From JAVBTT01 sp031556035 (GTDB lineage Bacteria > Bacillota > Clostridia > Oscillospirales > UBA929), in contig JAVBTT010000021.1 of assembly GCA_031556035.1 (NCBI GenBank), forward strand, positions 14,197-78,196: a DNA stretch of 64,000 bases, written 5' to 3'. Below, piece after piece: positions 1 through 7,470 of the stretch. The notes under the pieces were generated by a model. That model searched no databases. It had not been told where the DNA came from and was given only the letters and a program-made list of their open reading frames with translations. A program made the translations under genes and the position numbers. The stretch's first letter is position 1; every line of letters starts with the position of its first letter.

Positions 1-1
1 G

Positions 2-478
2 GTGTCCAGATCGCTGTTGGCGCAGATAACAAGGCACCGCATAGCTTCATTCAGTGTTAAATCCCAGAGATATGTTAAGGAAAAGAGTTTTGAGAGGGTA
101 ACGCCACACACGATAGAGGAAAATATACATGCCCTTGAGCTGTTCGACGCGGCGATGATATTGGCGGAGGAGACGTACAGGGGACTTCTGGATATGGGGA
201 TACCCAAGGAGGATGCCCGCTTTGTGCTTCCCAATGCGTGCGCGACCAATATTCTGTTTACAATGAACGCCAGGGAGCTCCGCCACTTTTTCAAGCTGCG
301 CTGCTGTAACAGAGCGCAGTGGGAAATAAGGGAGCTGGCTTGCGATATGCTGGCGCTGGTGAAAAAAGCCGCGCCGTTGCTGTTTGTGAACGCTGGGCCA
401 GCCTGTGTTCGCGGAATCTGTCCGGAGGGCAAGCTCACCTGTGGCAGGATGGATGAGGTTCGAAAGCGCTTTTCTTAG
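2..478 (+). CDS. thyX: Flavin-dependent thymidylate synthase ThyX, C-terminal part (5' end outside window)
   Basis: Makes dTMP from dUMP using methylene-tetrahydrofolate, FAD and NADPH. The reading frame is open to the window edge, so the true start lies upstream. The visible part carries the ThyX signature RHR-x7-S (RHRIASFSVKS, directly followed by QRY), which binds FAD and dUMP. Further on are the family blocks LPNACATNILFTMNARELRH and NRAQWEIRELA, the latter contributing substrate-binding arginine. The last 158 residues look intact and end at a normal position for the family. A gap of about 80 bases separates it from the DUF2156 gene on the same strand. Identity is firm; only the length is unknown. 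Confidence 0.93.
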   Translation: MSRSLLAQITRHRIASFSVKSQRYVKEKSFERVTPHTIEENIHALELFDAAMILAEETYRGLLDMGIPKEDARFVLPNACATNILFTMNARELRHFFKLRCCNRAQWEIRELACDMLALVKKAAPLLFVNAGPACVRGICPEGKLTCGRMDEVRKRFS

Positions 479-557
479 GGGATGAGTTGAAGCGGCGGCG
501 TCTGAATTTTGCCGAGAGGCGCCCTAAACAATATAGCCGGTGACGGCCCCGGCGGAA

Positions 558-1439
558 ATGCGATTTATGTTTCGCCCCCTTGAGCTTTCCGACAAAGAGC
601 TCTTTATGTCCTATACCCTGAGAGGGGATTACAGAAACGTCGAGGCGGGGTTTGCCTGCGCCTATATTTGGCGTCATAAATACAATCACGAGATATACAC
701 CACGAACAACGCGATGTATATCAAGTTCAACGACGGCGAGGCCGACTATGTAACCCCGTTCGGTGTCCGGAACTGGCGGAAAGCTATGGAAGAACTGGAC
801 GCACTTGATCCGGGGGCTTCACTCGGCGAGCTTACCGGCGAGGATGTGGCCGCGATAGAAGAGGCGGTTCCCGGCAGGTACGAGTTTATTGAAAACAGGA
901 ATATCACCGACTATCTCTATCTGCAGAGCGAGCTTGCTGAGTTTTCCGGCAAAAAGTTTCATTCAAAGCGGAATTTCTGCTCCCGTTTTGAGCGCGAGTA
1001 TGAGGGACGCTGGCGCTTTGAGGAGATAACTGAGAAGAACATAGACGACGTATGGCTTTTTCACGACGCCTGGTCGCGAAAAAACGGGGGGAGCTCGAGC
1101 CTGACCCTCCAGGAGGAGAGCACCACCATCGCGCTGTTGCTTTACAACCTCAACACTTTGGGAGCGCGTGGCGGGCTTTTGAGGGCGAACGGCAAGGTTG
1201 TGGCCTTTACGGCGGGGGCGCCTGTTTCCAGGGACACATACGATGTATCCGTGGAAAAGGCGGATTACGACATTGTGGGCGCGTATCCTATGATTTGCAG
1301 AGAATTTGTTAGAAATGTCTGTAATGGCTATCAGTTTATCAACCGCGAGGACGATATGGGGCTTGAGAACCTTCGGAAGGCCAAGCTGAGCTATAATCCG
1401 GTTATGCTTATAAATAAGTACAACGCCTTTAAGAGGTGA
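558..1439 (+). CDS. DUF2156 domain protein (GNAT-fold, phosphatidylglycerol lysyltransferase C-terminal-like)
   Basis: Belongs to the DUF2156 family, which has two GNAT-like folds and is related to the soluble catalytic domain of MprF-type lipid aminoacyltransferases; the substrate of stand-alone members is not known. Visible family marks are the block GKKFHSKRNFCSRFEREY in the middle and, near the C-terminus, a YQFINREDDMGLENLRKAKL stretch typical of the second GNAT lobe. No membrane segment is seen, so it should be cytosolic. The frame is open from a GTG at 540, but ATG at 558 (or 567, MFRPLELSDKELF) fits the family N-terminus better; no strong ribosome site decides. Its stop is one base before the next gene, an acetyltransferase, so the two are probably co-translated. 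Confidence 0.8.
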   Translation: MRFMFRPLELSDKELFMSYTLRGDYRNVEAGFACAYIWRHKYNHEIYTTNNAMYIKFNDGEADYVTPFGVRNWRKAMEELDALDPGASLGELTGEDVAAIEEAVPGRYEFIENRNITDYLYLQSELAEFSGKKFHSKRNFCSRFEREYEGRWRFEEITEKNIDDVWLFHDAWSRKNGGSSSLTLQEESTTIALLLYNLNTLGARGGLLRANGKVVAFTAGAPVSRDTYDVSVEKADYDIVGAYPMICREFVRNVCNGYQFINREDDMGLENLRKAKLSYNPVMLINKYNAFKR

Positions 1440-1440
1440 T

Positions 1441-2262
1441 ATGATGGAGCTCAGGTATGCCGCTGAAGGCGATGACCTTGGAGGGCTTTGGCGCTCAGTG
1501 TTCTCCGGGGATGACGGCGGCGTCTACTTTGCCCGGGATTTTTCAGGCGCCGGAGTGCTTGTCTGCGCGGACGTCGGGGAAGTCGTATCCATGCTCCACT
1601 GGATAACGCAGGATATGCGACTGTGGGGCGAGACCGTGCCGTGCGCGTATATAATGGGCGTGGGGACTCGCGCGGATTACCGGGGCAGGGGACTGGCGGG
1701 GGACTTGATTGAGCAGGCGCTGTTTGAGCTGCATCTGAGAAAGATACCGCTTGCCTGCCTGATTCCGGCTGAGCAGTCGCTCGCTGGATTTTACGCGAGG
1801 TACGGCTTTTACCAGGCGGGTGCGCGCATGAGGGCCCCGGCTGAACTCAAGCGGTATCCTGGGGCGGGGGATTCGGATATACCGCGACTGAACGGGCTGT
1901 ACGAGGATATGCTGCGCGGTCTTCCGCATTTGATCCGGTCGAGAGAACGTTGGGAGGCTATATTGGACGAGTATGACGTTGAGCTCGGGCGGGAAGGGGA
2001 GTACGCGGTCTTTGACCGGGGCGTATGGCTTGAAGGAACCGGAGGGGCTGTCGAGAAGGGGCATCCTGCCGCCGCCTGCCTGAGGGTAGTGGAGGCTAAG
2101 GCAATTGCCGCGCTTGCCGAAAAAAGCGGCAAGCCAGCGCCGTCGGCGCTGTATGATGACTGTTGCCCGTGGAATGGCACGGACGGCAAAGAGGGAGCTC
2201 GAACAGCTGAGGAACTGTGGTTTTCTGACGAGCCGCCTTACATTAACCTATTGTACAACTGA
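1441..2262 (+). CDS. GNAT family N-acetyltransferase
   Basis: Predicted acetyl-CoA-dependent N-acetyltransferase, substrate unknown. The acetyl-CoA binding motif is clear at about residues 75-90: VGTRADYRGRGLAGDLI (R/Q-x-x-G-x-G/A), preceded by the strand CAYIMGVGT and followed by IPLACLIPAEQSLAGFYARYGF, the usual GNAT C-terminal motif. At 273 residues it is longer than a minimal GNAT, and the layout resembles the Eis-like subgroup in which a GNAT domain is followed by a less conserved C-terminal region. A strong site GAGGTGAT overlaps the end of the DUF2156 gene and places the start at ATG 1441. The pair with DUF2156, also a GNAT fold, suggests a joint modification role; this is inference. 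Confidence 0.85.
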   Translation: MMELRYAAEGDDLGGLWRSVFSGDDGGVYFARDFSGAGVLVCADVGEVVSMLHWITQDMRLWGETVPCAYIMGVGTRADYRGRGLAGDLIEQALFELHLRKIPLACLIPAEQSLAGFYARYGFYQAGARMRAPAELKRYPGAGDSDIPRLNGLYEDMLRGLPHLIRSRERWEAILDEYDVELGREGEYAVFDRGVWLEGTGGAVEKGHPAAACLRVVEAKAIAALAEKSGKPAPSALYDDCCPWNGTDGKEGARTAEELWFSDEPPYINLLYN

Positions 2263-2276
2263 AAGGATGCTGGGAC

Positions 2277-2846
2277 ATGGTAGCTGTTTTGCTTGCGGAC
2301 GGATTTGAAACGGCGGAGGCGCTGATTCCTGTAGACATACTGCGCCGCGCGGGGGTCGAGGTTGTTCTTGCGGGAGTCGGCTCAATTGAGGTCGTATCTT
2401 CGCACAGAGTCCCGGTCAGGGCGGATCAGACACTGGAGGAGTTGAATTCCGCTGAGCTTGAGATGCTTGTGCTTCCGGGCGGAGGAGTCGGGGTTGAAAA
2501 TCTTGGTAAGAGTGAGGCAGTTAGGGCTCTGATTCTCAAAATGTCGGAGGAGGGCAAATTGATAGGAGCCATATGCGCTGCTCCGGTGCTGCTTGCCGAG
2601 CTTGGGATACTTGAGGGAAAGCGCGCAGTCTGCTTCCCGTCCATGACGGACGAGCTCGTCAAATATGGGGCAAGACTTCAAGCTGACGAGAGAGTCACCC
2701 ATGACCGCAATATAATAACCGCGCAGGCGGCCGGCTCCAGCTTTGATTTCGGTTTCAAGCTGGTCGCGATGTTGCTGGGTTGGCAGGCTTCCGAAAAAGT
2801 CAGAAAAAACATGTATTATCCCGAGCTTGCGGTGGCCCTGACCTGA
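2277..2846 (+). CDS. DJ-1/PfpI family protein (YajL/ThiJ-like)
   Basis: Member of the DJ-1/ThiJ/PfpI superfamily; relatives act as protein or nucleotide deglycases, chaperones or stress proteins, and older annotation often calls them thiazole monophosphate biosynthesis proteins. The nucleophile elbow is present as GAICAAP with the reactive Cys at residue 100, and the acidic partner region ADGFETAEALIPVDILRRAG sits at the N-terminus. The block EMLVLPGGGVGVENL and the C-terminal helix ending AVALT complete the fold at 189 residues, the normal length. It starts 14 bases after the acetyltransferase, so it is probably the last gene of that small operon. The exact catalytic activity cannot be told from sequence. 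Confidence 0.88.
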   Translation: MVAVLLADGFETAEALIPVDILRRAGVEVVLAGVGSIEVVSSHRVPVRADQTLEELNSAELEMLVLPGGGVGVENLGKSEAVRALILKMSEEGKLIGAICAAPVLLAELGILEGKRAVCFPSMTDELVKYGARLQADERVTHDRNIITAQAAGSSFDFGFKLVAMLLGWQASEKVRKNMYYPELAVALT

Positions 2847-2883
2847 TTTCATTATGGCATGTCTTTTTTAACATAAGGGAAAA

Positions 2884-2901
2884 GCGGGGCGTACGCCCCG
2901 C
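2884..2901 (-). terminator. Perfect 18-base palindrome, probable terminator of the small minus-strand gene
   Basis: GCGGGGC-GTAC-GCCCCGC is fully self-complementary. Read on the minus strand it is followed by TTTTCCCTTATG, so it looks like an intrinsic terminator 33 bases after the stop of the 29-residue membrane peptide gene. On the plus strand there is no T-run, although it may also act as a 3' barrier for the DJ-1 gene. Confidence 0.6.
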
Positions 2902-2934
2902 ATAAGCTGTGTCCTATTGCTTATTTGCAGGATA

Positions 2935-3024
2935 TTAGTCGCCGCAGCAGCAGCACATAAGAACGACGATGATCAGGATGATCCAGATGCAGCTGTTATC
3001 CTCGAAAAGACCTTTAAAGCACAT
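2935..3024 (-). CDS. Tiny cysteine-rich single-pass membrane peptide, 29 residues
   Basis: A short gene with good supporting signals: ATG at 3024 is preceded by GAGAGGTGA at ideal spacing, and a strong palindromic terminator follows the TAA. The peptide begins MCFKGLFEDNSCIW, continues with a hydrophobic run of about 11 residues (IWIILIIVVLM) and ends CCCCGD. Short proteins with a hydrophobic centre and a C-terminal Cys cluster are common, poorly characterised products in Clostridia and Bacilli, some linked to sporulation or metal binding; I cannot assign a function. It lies alone on the minus strand between the DJ-1 gene and mltG. Confidence 0.6.
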   Translation of the reverse strand: MCFKGLFEDNSCIWIILIIVVLMCCCCGD

Positions 3025-3146
3025 GAAAGTCACCTCTCTGCGATATTTGACGGAAGGCGTGAGCCTTTCTCATCTGCCTTATTCTATGCGATGCGCTTAG
3101 CGCTGGTTACAGGTCGGGATAATTTTGTGAAATGGAAAGGTTAGAT

Positions 3147-4442
3147 ATGTCGGAACATACTCCTAGGAATTCGGCGAATCAATCTAAAAAAGAGGCGGTA
3201 GCCAGAGCACCCAGGACGGCATCCGCGCCGGTTGACTCAGGTAGGCATACCGGTGACATAAAGTATGAAAAGAGAAAAAAAGCACACACCGGCTGCCTGA
3301 CCGGAGTGCTCTACGTTGTGCTGATTATCGCGGTCTCCTTCGGGCTGGCCGTGTTTGCTTGGACGTGCGCCAACGATGTGCTGGCGCTTGTCAAGGACGA
3401 AGCGGAGGTTAAAATAACCGTCAGGGAGGATTCAACCGTTTCGGAGATTTCCAGGGAGCTCGAGGAAAAGAAAATCATAAACTTCGCTTGGCTGTTTAAT
3501 CTGTACTGCAAGCTCACTGATGTGCAGGTGGGCAACGCGCCCGTCGTCAGCCCAACACCCAAGCCGTCGCCCACGCCTACTCCCAAGCCGGGAACGAGCC
3601 CCGCGCCGTCTCCGAGTCCGAGCCCCGCGAAAAAGTCGCCAAAATATATTAACCCCGGCACATATACGCTCAGCTCAATGGACGATTACCGTGCGCTGGT
3701 CTACGCGATGAAAAAAGGCTCGGAGCAGGCGGAGGTTGTCAATGGCGTTACGATCAGGGAGGGACTCACCCTCAAGCAGACGCTGGAGATACTTGTGGAA
3801 AAGCGCGTCTCCACAATGGAGGAGCTGCTGGACGCTGTTGAAAACTACGACTTCACAAACGAGTTTGTGAAGGACCTTCCCAAGTCACCGGGCAGGCTGG
3901 AGGGCTATCTCTATCCCGACACCTATGATTTCTTTGTGGACGAGGACCCGCACAAGGCACTGAACAAGCTGCTGAGCAACTTCAGCCGCAAGCTCACCTC
4001 CGATTTCCGCAAGCGCATTGAGGACATGGACTACTCGATGCAGGAGATCATCATAATCGCGTCGATGATTGAAATGGAATCCCGTGACGACATGGACGAC
4101 AAGAAAAATATCGCCTCAGTCATTTACAACAGGCTGGAGAAATGGGAGGTTCCGCTGCTCCAGATCGACGCGACCATCCAGTATTTCCTGCCGGAGCGCG
4201 TACCGAGAGTGCTGAACGAGCATCTTGCCATAGACAATCCGTATAACACCTATATGTATCCGGGACTGCCCCCAGGGCCGATATGCAGCCCGTCGATAGA
4301 CTCGATACGCGCGGCGCTGTACCCCTACAGTACAAAGTACAATTACTATGCCATGACCGACGATGGGACGCACGCGTTTTGCAGTACACTGCCCGAGCTT
4401 GAGAAGATAAAGAAGAATAATCCAAAGACTTACGGGCCTTAA
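3147..4442 (+). CDS. mltG: Endolytic murein transglycosylase MltG (YceG-like) with a proline-rich insert
   Basis: Membrane-anchored lytic transglycosylase that cuts nascent glycan strands and is thought to set their length. One transmembrane helix lies at about residues 51-75 after a basic cytoplasmic N-terminus. A LysM-like segment (VKITVREDSTVSEISREL) follows, and the catalytic YceG domain holds IIASMIEMES, with the catalytic Glu near residue 309, and YNTYMYPGLPPGPICSPS. Unusually, about 33 residues made almost only of Pro, Ser, Thr and Lys (about 133-165) sit between the first subdomain and the INPGTYTL strand. ATG 3147 is chosen over 3132 because GGAAAGG stands six bases before it. alaS follows after 64 bases. 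Confidence 0.93.
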   Translation: MSEHTPRNSANQSKKEAVARAPRTASAPVDSGRHTGDIKYEKRKKAHTGCLTGVLYVVLIIAVSFGLAVFAWTCANDVLALVKDEAEVKITVREDSTVSEISRELEEKKIINFAWLFNLYCKLTDVQVGNAPVVSPTPKPSPTPTPKPGTSPAPSPSPSPAKKSPKYINPGTYTLSSMDDYRALVYAMKKGSEQAEVVNGVTIREGLTLKQTLEILVEKRVSTMEELLDAVENYDFTNEFVKDLPKSPGRLEGYLYPDTYDFFVDEDPHKALNKLLSNFSRKLTSDFRKRIEDMDYSMQEIIIIASMIEMESRDDMDDKKNIASVIYNRLEKWEVPLLQIDATIQYFLPERVPRVLNEHLAIDNPYNTYMYPGLPPGPICSPSIDSIRAALYPYSTKYNYYAMTDDGTHAFCSTLPELEKIKKNNPKTYGP

Positions 4443-4506
4443 AAACACATTATATGCAGACCAAAACGGGTCGCCGGGCGGCGGCACCTACAAAAGGAGC
4501 ATGCAA

Positions 4507-7137
4507 ATGAAAAAGATGGGTCTCAACCAGATACGCGAGGAATTCCTGAGCTTTTTTGAGAGCAAGGGGCATCTCAGGCAGGAGAGCTTTCCGCTTGTGC
4601 CCCAGGGGGACGCAGGGCTTTTGCTTATAAACTCAGGCATGGCGCCGCTCAAGCCGTATTTTTCGGGCGAGGTGACCCCGCCAAGCAAGCGCATGACAAC
4701 CTGTCAGAAATGCGTGCGCACCCCCGACATTGAGCGGGTGGGCAAGACCTCGCGCCACGGCACCTTTTTTGAAATGCTCGGAAATTTCTCGTTCGGGGAT
4801 TATTTTAAGCGCGAGGCGGCGGCCTGGGCCTGGGAGTTCTGTATAAATGTGATGGAGCTGCCGGAGGACAGGCTGTATGTGTCCGTGTATCTGGACGATG
4901 ACGAGGCCTGGGATATCTGGACTAAGGAGGTCGGGGTGGCCGAGTCGCATATGACAAGGCTAGGCAAGGCCGACAACTTCTGGGAGATCGGCGCGGGGCC
5001 GTGCGGGCCCTGCTCGGAGATATACTTCGACCGGGGCGAGGAGAACGGCTGCGGAAGCCCGGACTGCAGGGTGGGCTGCGACTGCGACCGCTATGTGGAG
5101 TTCTGGAACCTGGTGTTCACCCAGTTCAACAACGACGGAGCGGGGAATTACACGCCGCTGAAGCAAAAGAACATCGATACCGGCATGGGGCTGGAGCGGC
5201 TGGCCTGCATATCGCAGGGGGTGGACAACCTGTTTGAGGTGGACACCGTGAGGCGCATACGGGAGCATGTGTCGGAGATAGCGGGAGTCGCCTACGGAGA
5301 GGACGACAGAAGGGACGCCTCGCTGAGAATTGTCACAGACCATATACGCTCTACCACAATGCTTGTCTGCGACGGTGTGCTGCCGTCAAACGAGGGCAGG
5401 GGATATGTGCTGCGCCGCCTTCTGCGCCGCGCCGCGCGGCACGGGCGGCTTTTGGGTGTGACCGAGCCGTTTTTATATAAGGTGTGCGAGACGGTAATCA
5501 GCGAGAGCGGCGGGGCGTATCCGGAGCTTGCGGAGAAAAAGGCCCATATCGTGCGGGTGATAACCCAGGAGGAGGAGCGCTTCGCGCAGACGATTGACGC
5601 GGGAATGCGTATGCTGGGGGAGGCGCTGGAGAACGTCAGGGGCGTCCTGATGGGCGAGACGGCGTTTAAGCTTTACGACACCTACGGCTTTCCGGTGGAC
5701 CTCACGGCGGAGATTTTGGAGGAGGCCGGTGTGGGGCTTGACCGTGAGGGCTTTGACAGGCTGATGGAGCTTCAGAAGCGGCGCGCGAGAGAGGCCCGCA
5801 AGGCCATGGGGGATCTGGGCTGGACGGCGCTGGAGCTGGGGCTCGACCGCGATATCAAAACAGAGTTTGTCGGCTACAATGAGACGGTCTGCGCCGCCAA
5901 AATATTGTCGGTTCTTGTGGACGGCCAGGTGACCGGAAGCATGGAAGAGGGACAGGAGGGTGTCATTGTTCTTGACAGAACGCCTTTTTACGCCGAAAGC
6001 GGCGGCCAAACGGCGGATTGCGGCGTAATCTCCTCCGATATGGGGAGCTTTGCCGTCTCCGATGTTCAAAAGAGCAAGGACGGCAAATACCTGCATATAG
6101 GCAGGGCGGAATCCGGAGCGCTTTCCAAGGGCGACAGCGTGGAGTCGGCGATTGACGGCGCGCGCCGGGCCGCGATAATGAGGGCGCACACAGCTACGCA
6201 CCTGCTGCAGAAGGCTCTGCGAAACGTGCTGGGCGAGCATGTGACCCAGGCGGGGTCGTACGTGGAGCCGGACAGGCTCAGGCTGGACTTTACGCACTAT
6301 GTCGCGCTGACTCCGGAGGAGATCGAGCGCGTCAACACCGAGGTGAACGAGGCTATACTCAGGGGTCTGCCCGTAACCGCTTCTGAAATGCCGCTGGACG
6401 AGGCCAAGGCCATTGGGGCCATGGCGCTGTTTTCCGAGAAATACGGGAGCACAGTCAGGGTTGTCAGAGCGGGGGATTACTCTATAGAGCTATGCGGCGG
6501 AACGCATCTGGACAATACTGCCAAGACCGGATCGCTTTTCTTTCGCTCCGAGTCCTCGGTGGCGGCTGGCGTCAGGCGCATAGAGGCGTGGGTCGGCATG
6601 GGCGTCGTGGAGCTGATGAACTCCAACGCCCGCGTCATGCAGGAGGCGTCGGGCCTGCTCAACACCTCCCCCGGCGAGCTGCTGCAAAACCTGAAAAATA
6701 CGCTGGGCGAGCTGAAAAATCTCAACAGAACCCTATCTAAGTTCAAGCAGGCCCGCTCGAACGATATAGCGGAGCATATGCTTGTTTCGGCAAAGCAGGT
6801 CGCCGGGCTCAACGTGGTCACAGGCGTCAGGAACGATGTCGACGCGGAGCAGCTGCGTGCCATGGGGGATTTCATGCGCGACAGGAATCCTTGTATCGTC
6901 GCGGTCATGGCCTCGGTCGCCGATGAAAAGATAACGTTTTTTGCCGTGTGCGGGGCGAACGCCGTATCCAGGGGGATAAAGGCGGGCGATATTATACGCA
7001 TGGTCTCCAAGGCCTGCGGTGGCAGCGGGGGCGGCAAGCCCGAGAGCGCGATGGGCGGCGGCAGGGACGTATTGAAGCTGGACGACGCCCTTGCGATGCT
7101 GGACGATTACGTATCTGAAAACGCGAAGGAGGCCTGA
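4507..7137 (+). CDS. alaS: Alanyl-tRNA synthetase
   Basis: Charges tRNA-Ala with alanine and edits mischarged Ser and Gly. All domains are present in 876 residues, the usual length: the class II catalytic core with RHGTFFEMLGNFSFGDYF at the N-terminus, the editing domain with the zinc ligands HTATH (near 561) and CGGTH (near 663), and the C-Ala domain ending in GGSGGGKPESAMGGG. The frame also offers ATG 4501, but AAAGGAG lies only two bases before it and seven bases before ATG 4507, so 4507 is preferred. It heads a tight run with the HIT, comEC, holA and rnmV genes. No T-box is seen in the 64-base leader. Confidence 0.98.
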   Translation: MKKMGLNQIREEFLSFFESKGHLRQESFPLVPQGDAGLLLINSGMAPLKPYFSGEVTPPSKRMTTCQKCVRTPDIERVGKTSRHGTFFEMLGNFSFGDYFKREAAAWAWEFCINVMELPEDRLYVSVYLDDDEAWDIWTKEVGVAESHMTRLGKADNFWEIGAGPCGPCSEIYFDRGEENGCGSPDCRVGCDCDRYVEFWNLVFTQFNNDGAGNYTPLKQKNIDTGMGLERLACISQGVDNLFEVDTVRRIREHVSEIAGVAYGEDDRRDASLRIVTDHIRSTTMLVCDGVLPSNEGRGYVLRRLLRRAARHGRLLGVTEPFLYKVCETVISESGGAYPELAEKKAHIVRVITQEEERFAQTIDAGMRMLGEALENVRGVLMGETAFKLYDTYGFPVDLTAEILEEAGVGLDREGFDRLMELQKRRAREARKAMGDLGWTALELGLDRDIKTEFVGYNETVCAAKILSVLVDGQVTGSMEEGQEGVIVLDRTPFYAESGGQTADCGVISSDMGSFAVSDVQKSKDGKYLHIGRAESGALSKGDSVESAIDGARRAAIMRAHTATHLLQKALRNVLGEHVTQAGSYVEPDRLRLDFTHYVALTPEEIERVNTEVNEAILRGLPVTASEMPLDEAKAIGAMALFSEKYGSTVRVVRAGDYSIELCGGTHLDNTAKTGSLFFRSESSVAAGVRRIEAWVGMGVVELMNSNARVMQEASGLLNTSPGELLQNLKNTLGELKNLNRTLSKFKQARSNDIAEHMLVSAKQVAGLNVVTGVRNDVDAEQLRAMGDFMRDRNPCIVAVMASVADEKITFFAVCGANAVSRGIKAGDIIRMVSKACGGSGGGKPESAMGGGRDVLKLDDALAMLDDYVSENAKEA

Positions 7138-7139
7138 GG

Positions 7140-7469
7140 ATGGACTGCCTGTTCTGCGGTATTATTTCCGGGGAAATCCCCTCAAAGAAGGTGTATGAGG
7201 ACGAGCTGTGCCTCGCTTTTGAGGACATAAGCCCGGTCGCTCCCTTTCATGTGCTTGTGATACCTAAAAAGCACATTGCGAGCGCCGCCGAGGTGACGGG
7301 GGAGGATGAGGCGCTTATCGGGCATATCTTCGCCGTGATAGCAAAAATAACTGAGGGATGCAGCGGCTTCCGGGTTGTTACAAACTCCGGCAGGGAGGCG
7401 GGGCAGAGCGTGGAGCATCTGCACTTCCATGTGATTTCCGGGCGCAAGCTGGCCCTTCAGATGGGCTGA
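7140..7469 (+). CDS. HIT family protein (HinT-like nucleotide phosphoramidase)
   Basis: Histidine-triad hydrolase of the HinT branch, which cleaves AMP from amines or from aminoacyl-adenylates. The signature H-x-H-x-H is VEHLHFHVISG with histidines at residues 93, 95 and 97. The N-terminus (CLFCGIISGEIPSKKVYEDE) and the central FHVLVIPKKHI are typical of the family, as is the length of 109 residues. It begins two bases after the alaS stop. HinT proteins can hydrolyse aminoacyl-AMP made by synthetases, so the pairing with alaS makes functional sense, though this is inference. Confidence 0.93.
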   Translation: MDCLFCGIISGEIPSKKVYEDELCLAFEDISPVAPFHVLVIPKKHIASAAEVTGEDEALIGHIFAVIAKITEGCSGFRVVTNSGREAGQSVEHLHFHVISGRKLALQMG

Positions 7470-7470
7470 T

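Noticed and set aside
3114..3123. TCGGGATAAT before mltG, same as the recombinase element decamer
   Set aside because: A single 10-base match far from the element is expected by chance at this length; no other element sign nearby.
3540..3642. Possible tandem DNA repeat or phase-variable tract in mltG
   Set aside because: Low-complexity Pro/Ser/Thr coding sequence without a fixed repeat unit length.
5473..6297. 274-codon open frame antisense to alaS
   Set aside because: Mirror frame of a GC-rich coding gene; basic, low-complexity protein with no family marks.
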